Origin: Lachnospiraceae bacterium
GTDB lineage: Bacteria > Bacillota > Clostridia > Lachnospirales > Lachnospiraceae
Length of the DNA stretch: 64,000 bases
Assembly (NCBI GenBank): GCA_028689655.1
Contig: JAQVCT010000003.1
Span: 62,001 to 126,000 of the forward strand
Direction of reading: 5' to 3'
Part shown: piece after piece, positions 1 through 8,629 of the stretch
How the letters are laid out: each line of letters opens with the position of its first letter
Position numbering within the stretch: the first letter of the stretch is position 1
Notes under the pieces: generated by a model
Told to the model about the DNA's origin: nothing
What the model saw: the letters and a program-made list of their open reading frames with translations, nothing else
The model's database searches: none
Program-made: the position numbers and the translations under genes

Positions 1-303
1 CTGTTCCTTATAATATCCATCCATATAGGAGATTGATATGGTATCTCCATGGGCTGTGCAGTATCTGGACAGGAGGTACAGCTGCTGGCACTCATCCATA
101 TGTTTCTCAGCGTGCTCATTATGCCCTCTGGATACAAAATATGTAGTATAGATCTTTGCGTCCAGCTGCTTGATATCCTCTGATAACTTTGTTCCGTCAC
201 TGTCCCTGATGGCATCCGCCCCCCAGCGATCCATGATTTCCTGTGTCTCTTTCAAAAAATTTGTTTCACTTGGCAGTGTTACTCTTCCTTTTGTTTTTCC
301 CAT
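1..303 (-). CDS. GH112 galactosyl-hexosamine (or -rhamnose) phosphorylase, N-terminal part
   Basis: The gene runs off the left edge; only its first 101 codons are present. The product resembles the lacto-N-biose/galacto-N-biose phosphorylase family (GH112), which phosphorolyses beta-galactosides such as those of mucin or milk glycans to galactose-1-phosphate in the cytoplasm. The recognisable stretch is MDRWGADAIRDSDGTKL, followed by IYTTYFVSRGHNEHAEKH, typical of the family N-terminus. I place the start at the ATG ending at 303 because AAGGAAGG lies 7-8 bases upstream; an in-frame ATG at 309 is too close to that site. Substrate choice (GlcNAc/GalNAc or rhamnose acceptor) cannot be read from this fragment. 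A divergent AraC regulator is adjacent. Confidence 0.8.
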   Translation of the reverse strand, partial: MGKTKGRVTLPSETNFLKETQEIMDRWGADAIRDSDGTKLSEDIKQLDAKIYTTYFVSRGHNEHAEKHMDECQQLYLLSRYCTAHGDTISISYMDGYYKEQ

Positions 304-592
304 ATTCATACCTTCCTTATACTTGAACATCAGCCTGTTTTACATTTGTCCTGTTGCGTTGTATTGATTTCTTACACTGTTTCCTGTGTTAATCTTCTGC
401 ATTGATTCTATATGTTGAGTATAATTCTATCCTTCCTGTTGGACAATGGATTTATTGCTTTGCATTTTATATATCTTGCTTTTATATGCGCAACATGATA
501 ATGTTATTGGAAATGAAATAATGATGAAAATCATTACGACAGGACATCTTCCCCAACAACATATCATTGATCATAGGATAAGGAGCAGCTAT
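304..592. promoter_or_regulatory. Divergent control region, GH112 gene / AraC gene
   Basis: These 289 bases separate two divergently read genes and must hold both promoters. A TATAAT box for the rightward gene lies at 420-425, without a convincing -35 box, as is common for activator-dependent promoters. An open frame reaches back to 446 but has no ribosome binding site there. No clear operator repeat was found. Confidence 0.4.
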
Positions 593-1405
593 ATGGGAAA
601 TCGAAGATATGACGCAGAAGTACCCTCTCAGCCTGAGGAGGCACTACATTTTCTCTACATCTCCACCTCCAAATATGAGGGGGATTGGCAGAGCATCCGA
701 CATACCCACCCTTTCAGTGAGCTTTTCTACGTGGTGGGCGGAAAGGGTTCCTTTGAAGTGAGCGATACGCATTTCATGATCGAACCTGATGATCTGATCA
801 TTGTGAATCCGCAGATAACCCACACGGAGCGTTCCTATCACCAGGAGCCTCTGGAATATATCGTCCTTGGCATCCAGGGACTTTCCTTCTCGGAGGATTA
901 CGCCCATTACAGTTACCATGGGAAAAATAAAGAAATATTCTTTCTCATCAGGCAGATCCTGGAAGAGACTCTGAAAAAGCAGGAGCACTACAGTGATGTC
1001 TGTGAAAAATTGCTGGAGGTACTGCTGATTCATATTATGCGCCGTCAACACCTGACCATCAATAATGCTATCGATATCCAACTGTCAAAAGAATGTCTGC
1101 AGATCCAGCATTATCTGGATTCCAACTACGCAGATCCCATCACATTGGATACACTTGCCAAAACAGCTCATATGAACAAATACTATCTGGCACATGTCTT
1201 CACCCGTTACACTGGCATATCCCCTATCCGTTATCTCATACAAAAACGTGTATCTGAGGCAAAGACACTGCTGCTCACCACGGATTATTCCATCTCCCAG
1301 ATTGCGCTCTCTGTGGGATTTTCCTCCCAGTCCTATTTTGCCCAGGTCTTTCGCAGGGAAACCGGCATGTCCCCTGTTGCCTATCGAAAGCAGACCTCCT
1401 TGTAG
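593..1405 (+). CDS. AraC-family transcriptional regulator with cupin sensor domain
   Basis: The 270-residue protein has an N-terminal cupin-type arabinose-binding-like domain (about residues 15-100, with HTHPFSELFYV metal/sugar pocket residues) and a C-terminal double helix-turn-helix (about residues 170-265, ending SYFAQVFRRETGMSPVAYR). Such proteins bind a sugar-derived effector and activate nearby catabolic genes. The start at 593 is chosen because AAGGAG sits 7 bases upstream (580-585). The frame is open back to 446, but nothing there resembles a start signal. The divergent arrangement suggests it controls the GH112 phosphorylase; that is inference from position. Confidence 0.85.
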   Translation: MGNRRYDAEVPSQPEEALHFLYISTSKYEGDWQSIRHTHPFSELFYVVGGKGSFEVSDTHFMIEPDDLIIVNPQITHTERSYHQEPLEYIVLGIQGLSFSEDYAHYSYHGKNKEIFFLIRQILEETLKKQEHYSDVCEKLLEVLLIHIMRRQHLTINNAIDIQLSKECLQIQHYLDSNYADPITLDTLAKTAHMNKYYLAHVFTRYTGISPIRYLIQKRVSEAKTLLLTTDYSISQIALSVGFSSQSYFAQVFRRETGMSPVAYRKQTSL

Positions 1406-1463
1406 AGGAATCACGATGCCGGGATTTATTCATTTTCTGTGTTTATCTTTGCATTTTTATATA

Positions 1464-1588
1464 TTTGCATGTTTCTATGATTGTATGCTTCTACGATTCC
1501 ATGTTTCTATGATTCCATGTTTCTATGTTTCTATGTTTGCATGTTTCTATAATTCCATGTTTCTATGTTTGCATGTTTCTATGTTTCC
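1464..1588. repeat. Degenerate tandem repeat based on ATGTTTCTATGATTCC
   Basis: The stretch between the AraC gene and bioB is built of imperfect copies of ATGTTTCTAT with GATTCC or GTTTGC variants, in 8- and 16-base steps. It is pyrimidine-biased on the plus strand and carries no plausible gene; the frames through it only read repeated FYVSM-type peptides. It looks like slipped-strand expansion in an intergenic spacer. Confidence 0.7.
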
Positions 1589-1625
1589 CTAAGTTTACCA
1601 TCAGCATTATATTACCCGTAGCTAA

Positions 1626-1677
1626 ATGTTAACCAATGTATTTTATTAGTTGACATTTTCTGCTCATATGATAGGAT
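1626..1677 (+). promoter_or_regulatory. bioB promoter with overlapping BirA-type operator
   Basis: An inverted repeat ATGTTAAC (1626-1633) - 15 bases - GTTGACAT (1649-1656) matches the form of BirA operators in Bacillota (TGTTAAC half-sites about 15 apart). The right half-site overlaps a consensus -35 box TTGACA (1650-1655), followed after 16 bases by a -10 like TAGGAT (1672-1677). Bound biotinyl-AMP-BirA would block polymerase, so bioB should be repressed by biotin. The repressor gene is not in this window. Confidence 0.75.
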
Positions 1678-1763
1678 ATTTTATAATTAATTAAACATGC
1701 GGATAAAGTAAATCTGTACCATTGGTATATATTGCAGAACATTGCAGAAAGGAAATCATTATC

Positions 1764-2747
1764 ATGACTAACATGACTAACATCGATACATTAAAAGAAA
1801 AAGTACTTCGGGATGAATGGATCACAAAGGAGGAGGCAATAGCGTTATCCACTGAGGATCTGTCTGCACTCACAGCCGCTGCAAATGAGATCCGCCAGTT
1901 GAAATGTGGCGATGGCTTCGATCTGTGTACCATCGTGAATGGCAAATGTGGCAGGTGCTCCGAGGACTGCAAATACTGTGCCCAAAGTGTCCACTACCAG
2001 AGCGATGATCTGGAGTCCTATCCTCTGCTTTCCACCGAGGAACTGGTGGCAGGTGCAGCGCAAAATGCCAAAAGAGGCGTTCTCCGTTACTCCATCGTCA
2101 CTTCCGGAAAACGATTATCAGATACAGAAGTAGATGCGCTCTGTGAAAGCATCCGCGCCATCAAATCGGAAGTCTCCATAGAGGTCTGTATCTCCCTGGG
2201 ACTGCTGGATGAAGCACAGTTCCGTAAGTTAAAAGCCGCTGGTGCCTCCCGGGTACACTGCAATCTGGAATCCTCACAACGCTATTTTCCAGAGGTCTGT
2301 ACCACACATACCTATGAGGAAAAGATCGCGACCTTGAAAGCGGCTAAGAATGCCGGACTTTCCATCTGCTCCGGTGGTATTCTGGGATTGGGCGAGACCA
2401 TGGAGGACCGTATCGATATGGTGCTCACTGCAAGGGAACTGGGCGTAAAATCCATCCCAGTAAACCTTCTGAATCCTATTCCCGGCACGCCTTACGAACA
2501 TCATAAACCTCTGACTCGCGAGGAAGCCTGCCGCTGTGTAGCCCTTTTCCGCTTTCTCATACCGGATGGTGCTATCCGCCTGGCTGGTGGACGTGGACTT
2601 GTGGGGGACAAAGGAGAATCCTGCTTCACCAGCGGCGCCAATGCTGCCATCTCCGGGGACATGCTCACCACCGCAGGTATCACCATTGAGACGGACATCC
2701 AGTTACTCCATGACCTGGGATTTCAGATAAAATTATCCAATGATTAA
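1764..2747 (+). CDS. bioB: Biotin synthase
   Basis: This radical SAM enzyme inserts sulfur into dethiobiotin to make biotin. The CxxxCxxC motif binding the SAM-linked 4Fe-4S cluster is CSEDCKYC; CNLESS and LAGGRG are typical BioB segments that help hold the second cluster and substrate. The length, 327 residues, is normal. The start at 1764 follows AAAGGA by 10 bases; an ATG nine bases later is an alternative. It stands alone: no bioA, bioD or bioF is nearby, so the rest of the pathway is elsewhere or dethiobiotin is scavenged. Control by BirA is predicted from the operator upstream. Confidence 0.95.
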   Translation: MTNMTNIDTLKEKVLRDEWITKEEAIALSTEDLSALTAAANEIRQLKCGDGFDLCTIVNGKCGRCSEDCKYCAQSVHYQSDDLESYPLLSTEELVAGAAQNAKRGVLRYSIVTSGKRLSDTEVDALCESIRAIKSEVSIEVCISLGLLDEAQFRKLKAAGASRVHCNLESSQRYFPEVCTTHTYEEKIATLKAAKNAGLSICSGGILGLGETMEDRIDMVLTARELGVKSIPVNLLNPIPGTPYEHHKPLTREEACRCVALFRFLIPDGAIRLAGGRGLVGDKGESCFTSGANAAISGDMLTTAGITIETDIQLLHDLGFQIKLSND

Positions 2748-3140
2748 ATTCTGTTTCTCTTTCTACTATTTTGTGCTATACTATACGCAACAAAGCAGCG
2801 TCACGTAAATGGAATGATAATCGAAGTTTTTCCAGACTCTGCCAGGGTTAATATATGGTTACATAGTAATCTGTGTCTTAAGTACTGAAAAAGCATAACG
2901 TTATATGTTGTATATTTGAGAATCAAATGTACAACACGCAGTAATAAAGTTCCTAAGGTTAATATGACTTAATTACAGTTCGTCCAGATTATATAAATAG
3001 TGCAAGGTCAAACATACAGATCCTTATGATTGTATACTTGACCTTGTATTTCATATGTATATTTCATATGTGTATTTTGTATATTTATCCCGTCATCAAA
3101 GGAATAATCCGATACATAGGGAGTAGAAAGGAACGTCACA
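2748..3140. other. Intergenic region with leader-like motif and inverted repeats
   Basis: No gene is evident in these 393 bases. A motif TTACATAGTAATCTGTGTC (2859-2877) followed 14 bases later by AGCATAACG recurs upstream of the SH3b gene at 51.2 kb. A perfect hairpin follows (GTTGTA..ATTTGA, GAA loop, TCAAAT..TACAAC, about 2908-2936). A second inverted repeat, CAAGGTCAA to TTGACCTTG, spans 3003-3046 and lies about 95 bases before the DtxR-like gene; it could be an operator. None has a T-tract expected of a terminator. Confidence 0.45.
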
Positions 3141-3518
3141 ATGAATAAAAATGAATCCGCTGAAAATTACTTAGAAACTATTCTAATATTGAGCAAAAAA
3201 TTGCCTGTTGTCCGCTCTGTGGATATTTCCGTGGAGCTGGGTTTTAAAAAATCAAGTATCAGTATCGCTATGAAACACCTGCGTGAAAAAAATCAGATCA
3301 CCGTCACTGATTCAGGCTTTATCTATCTGACCGATGAAGGGCGCGAAATTGCAGAAATGATCTATGAGCGCCACCAGATCCTCACCCGCTGTCTCACACA
3401 TCTGGGTGTGCCGGAGGAAATCGCCGGGGAAGATGCCTGCAAGATCGAGCATGTCATCAGTAAGGAAAGCTTCAATGCCATCAAAAGCCACGCCGGTAAG
3501 ATTCTTACCGAACTATAA
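3141..3518 (+). CDS. DtxR/MntR-family metal-responsive repressor, short form
   Basis: The protein has 125 residues: a winged helix (about 8-65) and the metal-binding dimerisation domain (66-125), without the SH3-like third domain of DtxR/IdeR. Aligned to MntR, the metal ligands are N9, E12, H78, C100, E103 and H104. Cys at 100 is the DtxR/IdeR (iron) state rather than the MntR Glu, and N9 replaces MntR Asp8, so the metal is not clear. AAAGGA lies 8 bases before the ATG. Its stop region overlaps the 3' end of the opposite-strand Uma2 gene by 14 bases. No metal transporter is adjacent. Confidence 0.85.
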   Translation: MNKNESAENYLETILILSKKLPVVRSVDISVELGFKKSSISIAMKHLREKNQITVTDSGFIYLTDEGREIAEMIYERHQILTRCLTHLGVPEEIAGEDACKIEHVISKESFNAIKSHAGKILTEL

Positions 3519-4326
3519 TCCGCTTCATGATCTGTGCAAAATCAATCACAAGTTCGCATTCGAAGATACGCACTGGTATCTGATCCTCCAGACCATAAAT
3601 CGTTAAAAGGGAATCCTCGTTTTTCAGATCATATACGAGGATTCTTTCTTTTTCCAAATCTATCATCCAATATTCCCGCACTCCCGCATTTACATATTTC
3701 GTCAATTTGAGCGTCATATCTTTTTTCCTGGTAGATTTTGATAACACCTCCACGATAAAATCAGGAGCACCCACAATGCAGGGCCCTGTAATCTTGCTCC
3801 TGTCACATACCACCAGCACATCCGGCTGTATCATCGTGTACTCATCGCAGTCCAGCTGTACATCCGTGGGTGCTGCAAATGGAACACATTCCCCATTTTT
3901 AGATGTGATAAAGATACTAAGTGCCATACACACTTCCATTGTAATCGTCTGGTGAGAAGTCCTGGGAGCCGTCATCTCGAAAAATACCCCATCTATCAGC
4001 TCCACCCGCATCTCCTCCGGCAGCGCATAATAATCCTCCAATGTGTGCAGTTCTTTCTGTTTACGAGCCTCTGAAGTAGCATTATAAAAATGCTGTTCTC
4101 TCACCACATCCATCGGCTGACTCTTCTCCTGCTCTTCCATGTAATTCCCTTTTTCCTCAGGAATCAAAACCTTTTCCAACGCCTGAATCGTCTCATATCT
4201 TGGTGTCTTTGTGATACCGCCGAATATTTTCTGGACCGTACTTAATGGTACCCCTGAAAGTTCCGCAAGCTTCCCATAGGAATAGCCGTTTTTCTTTCGA
4301 TAGTACTGTAATTGTGATAACGTCAT
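3505..4326 (-). CDS. XRE helix-turn-helix fused to Uma2-family (DUF820) nuclease-fold domain
   Basis: Residues 1-60 form an XRE-type helix-turn-helix (YSYGKLAELSGVPLSTVQKI). Residues about 95-260 form a Uma2 domain of the PD-(D/E)XK fold, with the acidic pair in QPDVLVV and PDFIVEVLSKST and a following Lys/Tyr-rich helix. Uma2 domains are widespread in Bacteria, but their role is poorly known. The fused HTH suggests DNA binding or autoregulation. The start at 4326 follows GGGGGAGG by 5 bases; an upstream in-frame ATG at 4347 would lie before that site. It sits convergent to the DtxR-like gene and head-to-tail after the ABC operon. Confidence 0.8.
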   Translation of the reverse strand: MTLSQLQYYRKKNGYSYGKLAELSGVPLSTVQKIFGGITKTPRYETIQALEKVLIPEEKGNYMEEQEKSQPMDVVREQHFYNATSEARKQKELHTLEDYYALPEEMRVELIDGVFFEMTAPRTSHQTITMEVCMALSIFITSKNGECVPFAAPTDVQLDCDEYTMIQPDVLVVCDRSKITGPCIVGAPDFIVEVLSKSTRKKDMTLKLTKYVNAGVREYWMIDLEKERILVYDLKNEDSLLTIYGLEDQIPVRIFECELVIDFAQIMKRIIVR

Positions 4327-4374
4327 AATATCCTCCCCCCAAATCAATATGATACAATATGGTTCTATATAATC

Positions 4375-4403
4375 ATAATATCCATATTATATCCATTTGT
4401 CAA
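4375..4403 (-). promoter_or_regulatory. Sigma-A promoter of the XRE-Uma2 gene
   Basis: On the minus strand TTGACA (4398-4403) is followed after 17 bases by TATTAT (4375-4380), giving a near-consensus promoter about 50 bases before the start codon. Confidence 0.65.
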
Positions 4404-4424
4404 TTTGTATCTTATGACATCTAA

Positions 4425-6206
4425 TCATGATTCAATCATGATCATTCTGTTATTTTCTCTCTCATACAGCCGATGGGAAATGGATATCACGGTTCTTCCG
4501 GACGCTGCGCGTTCCAAAGCCTCCAGCACTTTCTGCTCTGTGACGGAATCCAGATTCGCGGTGATCTCATCCAGCAGCATGATCTGCGGATCTGCCACCA
4601 CGGCTCTTGCTATGGACAGGAGTTGAAACTGCCCCTGGGAGAATAGCTCACGCTTGCATTGACTCTGGTACCCTTCAGGCAATTGCAGAATCTGTTGGTG
4701 CAATCCCACAAGCTTCGCCGCTGCCTGAATCTGTTCCATGGTAATGGCATCGTCATGAAGAGAGATCTGATCTGCCACAGTTCCAGCTATCATGTGGAAG
4801 GACTGTTCCACATAGCCAAATATCTTTCGCTTCTCCTGATCCGGAATCTCATGTGCCCTTCTGCCCATGACGTAGATGGAGCCTTTTTGGGGCGCATAGA
4901 GACCTAAGAGCAATCGAAAAATTGTACTTTTCCCAGCCCCTGTCCTGCCTGCCAGTGTAACATGCTCTCCCAGTGCAATGGAGAGTGACAGTTCCTCCAG
5001 AATGGTCTGTTCCCCGTCATAACTGAATGTCACCTGGGAAAATGCCACACCGCTTGTCCGCGGTTCATCTGTCTGCGTCGTCCTCTGCATCTGTTCCTTC
5101 CATTTATTATCTCTTTTCGCCTCAGTAGGCATCTGTACTCGTTTTCTTAATTCTTCATTTTCATCTATCCATCTTTCCTTTTGTACCTCATCAGCCATCT
5201 GTGGCTTTTCCCGTTCCTCCAGCAGCTCATTGATACGCTTCACACCTGCCACTGCGGACTGGATGTTCTGTATCTCCATGCCGATGCTCTCGATGGGGGC
5301 GAATACTTTGCCCACATAGGCGATGATGGCGACGGCTGTTCCCACAGACATGCCAAAGAACTGCTGTGCCTGCCCATTCATGACGGACAATACCATCAAT
5401 GTGCCCACCAATACTGCTCTGATGAGCATGACGATAGGGGAATACAGGGAATCATAGATATTGGCTCTGTTCACTGCATGATAACTCTCCTGAATGCTTT
5501 CATCATAGCGATCCTCCATATATTTTTCCTTCACCAGACAATGAATGGTGCGGATATTGGCGATGGTCTCCGGTATGAATTTGGTGACCTTCCCTATGGC
5601 AACACGATTTTTCATCTGGGCCGTGAGCATCTTTCGCTGAAAGATACGGGTGATGAGAAACAGGATGGGTGCTGTGATTAGCAGCAATACGCCCAGTCCC
5701 CTGCTCTTGGTAAATATGACGACGATAATACTCAGCACTTTGCATACATCCACGCCCATACCAATGATACCCTGGGTAAATAACTGCTCCACAGTGTCCA
5801 CGTCATTGACCATTCTGGAGGTAGTCTTCCCCGACTCCTGTTGGATAAAATAGGAGGCATGGATATGGGACAGTTTATGACACATCTCACTTCGCAGACC
5901 GTGGGTGATCTTCTGCCCGAAAATAGTGATCAGCATCTCCTTCACCGCATCCAGCAGCCCTGAGATAACCAACGTTCCAAAATACAGAAATGCAAGCTGT
6001 AAGGTGACAGATGCACCCACTGTAAGTCCATCCACGACCCGTTCCAATACCAGGGGTGGAATCAATGTGAACACCACAGAGCCCATCATACAGAAAAGTA
6101 ATAGCATGGAAAACCATTTAGACCGAAGGATCACGCCCATGATCACCCTTTGCAGACCATGATACTTCTTTTTGTGATTTTCTATATCATTCCTCCTATG
6201 CTTCAT
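4425..6206 (-). CDS. ABC exporter half-transporter, consensus Walker B / degenerate signature subunit
   Basis: This is a 593-residue membrane-ATPase fusion. The first 320 residues hold six membrane segments; the nucleotide-binding domain follows, with Walker A GRTGAGKST, signature FSQGQ (degenerate), Walker B IMLLDEI with the catalytic Glu, and H-loop SISHR. The linker (about residues 320-375) is unusually long and charged. The start at 6206 has AGGAGG 8 bases upstream and overlaps the end of the preceding ABC gene by 11 bases, so the two are translationally coupled. The pattern fits heterodimeric exporters of the BmrCD type. The substrate is unknown; drugs, lipids or peptides are possible. 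Confidence 0.85.
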   Translation of the reverse strand: MKHRRNDIENHKKKYHGLQRVIMGVILRSKWFSMLLLFCMMGSVVFTLIPPLVLERVVDGLTVGASVTLQLAFLYFGTLVISGLLDAVKEMLITIFGQKITHGLRSEMCHKLSHIHASYFIQQESGKTTSRMVNDVDTVEQLFTQGIIGMGVDVCKVLSIIVVIFTKSRGLGVLLLITAPILFLITRIFQRKMLTAQMKNRVAIGKVTKFIPETIANIRTIHCLVKEKYMEDRYDESIQESYHAVNRANIYDSLYSPIVMLIRAVLVGTLMVLSVMNGQAQQFFGMSVGTAVAIIAYVGKVFAPIESIGMEIQNIQSAVAGVKRINELLEEREKPQMADEVQKERWIDENEELRKRVQMPTEAKRDNKWKEQMQRTTQTDEPRTSGVAFSQVTFSYDGEQTILEELSLSIALGEHVTLAGRTGAGKSTIFRLLLGLYAPQKGSIYVMGRRAHEIPDQEKRKIFGYVEQSFHMIAGTVADQISLHDDAITMEQIQAAAKLVGLHQQILQLPEGYQSQCKRELFSQGQFQLLSIARAVVADPQIMLLDEITANLDSVTEQKVLEALERAASGRTVISISHRLYERENNRMIMIES

Positions 6207-7977
6207 CCAAGTCACCTCCTGCCTGCTGTGCATGGAAGATCTTTGCATAATTTTCATGATCTCTTATGAGATCCTGGTGGGTTCCCACATAGCATCTGCC
6301 CTTCTCCATCCATATGATCTGTTCAAATGTGGGAAATAAAGTCACCCTGTGGGAAATCAATAACAGAATACTATCCTGATTCATCTGCCTCAGATGTGCC
6401 ATGATCCTCTGCTCCGTCTTCTGATCCACCGCCGAGAACGGATCATCCAGTACCAATACCCTGCGCTTGTGGTATAAAGTCCTGGCAAGTGCCACTCTCG
6501 CCTGCTGTCCCCCGGAGAAGCGCGTGCCACTGCTGCCCATATGGGTGAGACTGCCCTCCGGCATCTCATCCACCTCCTGTTCCAGGCACACTGCCTGTAA
6601 ATAGGAGGTAACACTTTCCTTACCACCCATGGCAATATTTTCCTGCAGGGTATCACTCATCAGTTCCGGCTGATGACCCATATAAGAGATATACTGATTC
6701 CGCTCATAGTCGCTGAAGGTACGAAGTTCTCTATCCCCTATCAGGATATTTCCCTGGTACGCTTCCTCCCCCAGAAATAATTTTCCCAAAGTAGACTTTC
6801 CGCATGCCACCTCTCCTGTGATCCCGATCACCTCTCCCGGCTCTGCATGAAAAGACAGATCACGGATAATCGTTTTCCCAGGCTCATAAGAAAATGTTAT
6901 GTGATCCATCGTAAGTGTGATCCTCTGTCCAAAAACTTTCTCCGTCTGCTCATCCACTTTCACATACGCTTTCATCAATGGCTTGATCCGTTTCCAGGAC
7001 ACCTGTGCTTTCTGTACCGCATTGAAAAGCTTCGCCGCTCTTGAGGATTTCTGTGCCATCTTGGTAAAGCAGGAAAGGAACGTGGTAAATGCCGCAATAT
7101 CCCACGTCGTCCATCCTGTACCCATGACATTTCCGGCACCAAAATAGATAATACTCACTACTCCGGTCATGGATAGAATGTAATAAATAGGACGTAAGGT
7201 ATTTTCCCAGATATTTGCCATCACCGCCTTTTTCTCGTAGTCCGTAAGACTCTTTTCATATTCCAGATCCCTGGCATTTTCCTGCCCGAAAACACGATAG
7301 GTAATGGCATTTTCCACCCGATCCATGGTGGCATCCTCCAGATTTTCTGCGGATTTTTTGTAAGCGGTATGATAGCGATATACCACTGTTTTCATCTTCT
7401 CGGCGATGACATATGCCACCAGGGTGAACATCGATGACAGCAATGCCAGTCTCCAGTCATATAGAAACAGCATGACCAGATAAGACACCAACGCAACTCC
7501 CGTATCGAACACCTCCGTGGTAAATTTACGCATGCCCTCCACACAGGCGTCTACATCTGCCACCGCTTTGGTCATAAGGGTGCCCACCGTATCCTCATTC
7601 AATTCCTTTTTACTGCTGTGCACCAGTTGATTGTAGAGCATATGGCGCATATTGCGGCTGGTATTATTGGCAAATTTTCTCACGTAATACCGTTTCAGTG
7701 CACGGGCCCCCTGGACGAACAGGATAATGACTATATAGAGGGTCGCCAAAAAAAACATCGTTCCTATGGTCTTTTCCCCTTTGATGATGTCGTATAATCG
7801 CTGTACCAACTGCCCTTCAAAAAAGGGCGTAGCCGTGAGTCCTATATTGTAGATCATTCCTGTGAGAAACACGATAAAAAGAGGAACCAGCTCCCTCCTG
7901 AAATAGGAAAGCAACTGGTCCGGTCTCTTGATCTCCATGGTCTCCATGGAATCCGCTTTCTGTCTATGCATTGTCAT
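6196..7977 (-). CDS. ABC exporter half-transporter, degenerate Walker B subunit
   Basis: This 593-residue partner has six membrane segments (about residues 30-330) and a nucleotide-binding domain with Walker A GEVACGKST, intact signature FSGGQ, and Walker B VLVLDDP, in which Asp replaces the catalytic Glu. With the FSQGQ signature of the other subunit this predicts one dead and one working ATP site. The ATG at 7977 is taken as start; one two codons later is equally possible, with TAAGG nearby. It follows the LUD gene by 16 bases and overlaps the next ABC gene. Confidence 0.85.
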   Translation of the reverse strand: MTMHRQKADSMETMEIKRPDQLLSYFRRELVPLFIVFLTGMIYNIGLTATPFFEGQLVQRLYDIIKGEKTIGTMFFLATLYIVIILFVQGARALKRYYVRKFANNTSRNMRHMLYNQLVHSSKKELNEDTVGTLMTKAVADVDACVEGMRKFTTEVFDTGVALVSYLVMLFLYDWRLALLSSMFTLVAYVIAEKMKTVVYRYHTAYKKSAENLEDATMDRVENAITYRVFGQENARDLEYEKSLTDYEKKAVMANIWENTLRPIYYILSMTGVVSIIYFGAGNVMGTGWTTWDIAAFTTFLSCFTKMAQKSSRAAKLFNAVQKAQVSWKRIKPLMKAYVKVDEQTEKVFGQRITLTMDHITFSYEPGKTIIRDLSFHAEPGEVIGITGEVACGKSTLGKLFLGEEAYQGNILIGDRELRTFSDYERNQYISYMGHQPELMSDTLQENIAMGGKESVTSYLQAVCLEQEVDEMPEGSLTHMGSSGTRFSGGQQARVALARTLYHKRRVLVLDDPFSAVDQKTEQRIMAHLRQMNQDSILLLISHRVTLFPTFEQIIWMEKGRCYVGTHQDLIRDHENYAKIFHAQQAGGDLDEA

Positions 7978-7993
7978 AAGCCTTAGATCCTTT

Positions 7994-8629
7994 TTAATAT
8001 CCCAGTTCTTCTCCTACCAGGATTACTTTGATACGATTTGGCACACCGGAGCGCCTGGTCACCACAAATTGACTGCAGATGCAGTCCGGTGAAAAACAAT
8101 CTCCACATTTACCCGTCACTGAGCACGGTGTCTTCTTATTCAGGCGGACAGTGTTTGGCGGTGCTGCCATATTGCGTGCACGGGATAAGCCTGCTTCCAC
8201 ATCCGTCACGACTTTATTCATCCCTGCAAATACGATGACATTCTGAGGTCCGAAGCAAAGAAAAGCAACTCTGTTTCCCCGACCGTCAATATTGATCAAT
8301 TCTCCATCCACAGTGATGGCATTGGTACTCATGAGGAAAAAATCACTGCAGCAGATCTCTCCATAAAGTTTCCTCTGCTCCTCCGGTGTACTGGCGGTTT
8401 CTCTGTCGATGATCTCATAGTCACTGTTTCTGATGGCGTCCATGAGTCCTGTCTCTGTCAGGGTCAGGGAGCCGCCCCATCCAATGCTGGAACCCTCCGG
8501 CATTAATTCCAGTGCAAGCTTCACTGCACTTTCACGATCCGGACAGTAATACCCTTCCATCTGGCGTTTCTCCAGCCCTTTGATAATGCTCTTTGAGATA
8601 TTCTCATAATACTGTTTTTTTGGTTTCAT
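7994..8629 (-). CDS. LUD-domain protein (LutC/YkgG-related, DUF162)
   Basis: The 211-residue protein has the LUD fold of the lactate-utilisation proteins LutB/LutC, with the conserved stretch GSSIGWGGSLTLTETG and, near the C-terminus, a cysteine cluster (CSVTGKCGDC, then C.C) that could bind metal. In LutABC the domain takes part in lactate oxidation, but stand-alone LUD proteins like this are common in Clostridia and have no settled role. AAGGAG lies 7 bases before the ATG. The gene overlaps the 3' end of the hybrid kinase by 26 bases and leads into two ABC genes, so it is an internal operon gene. No lutA or lutB partner is present. Confidence 0.8.
   Translation of the reverse strand: MKPKKQYYENISKSIIKGLEKRQMEGYYCPDRESAVKLALELMPEGSSIGWGGSLTLTETGLMDAIRNSDYEIIDRETASTPEEQRKLYGEICCSDFFLMSTNAITVDGELINIDGRGNRVAFLCFGPQNVIVFAGMNKVVTDVEAGLSRARNMAAPPNTVRLNKKTPCSVTGKCGDCFSPDCICSQFVVTRRSGVPNRIKVILVGEELGY

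Noticed and set aside
446-592. Longer AraC start at 446
   Set aside because: The extra 49 residues are hydrophobic and unlike the family, and the strong AAGGAG site fits only the ATG at 593.
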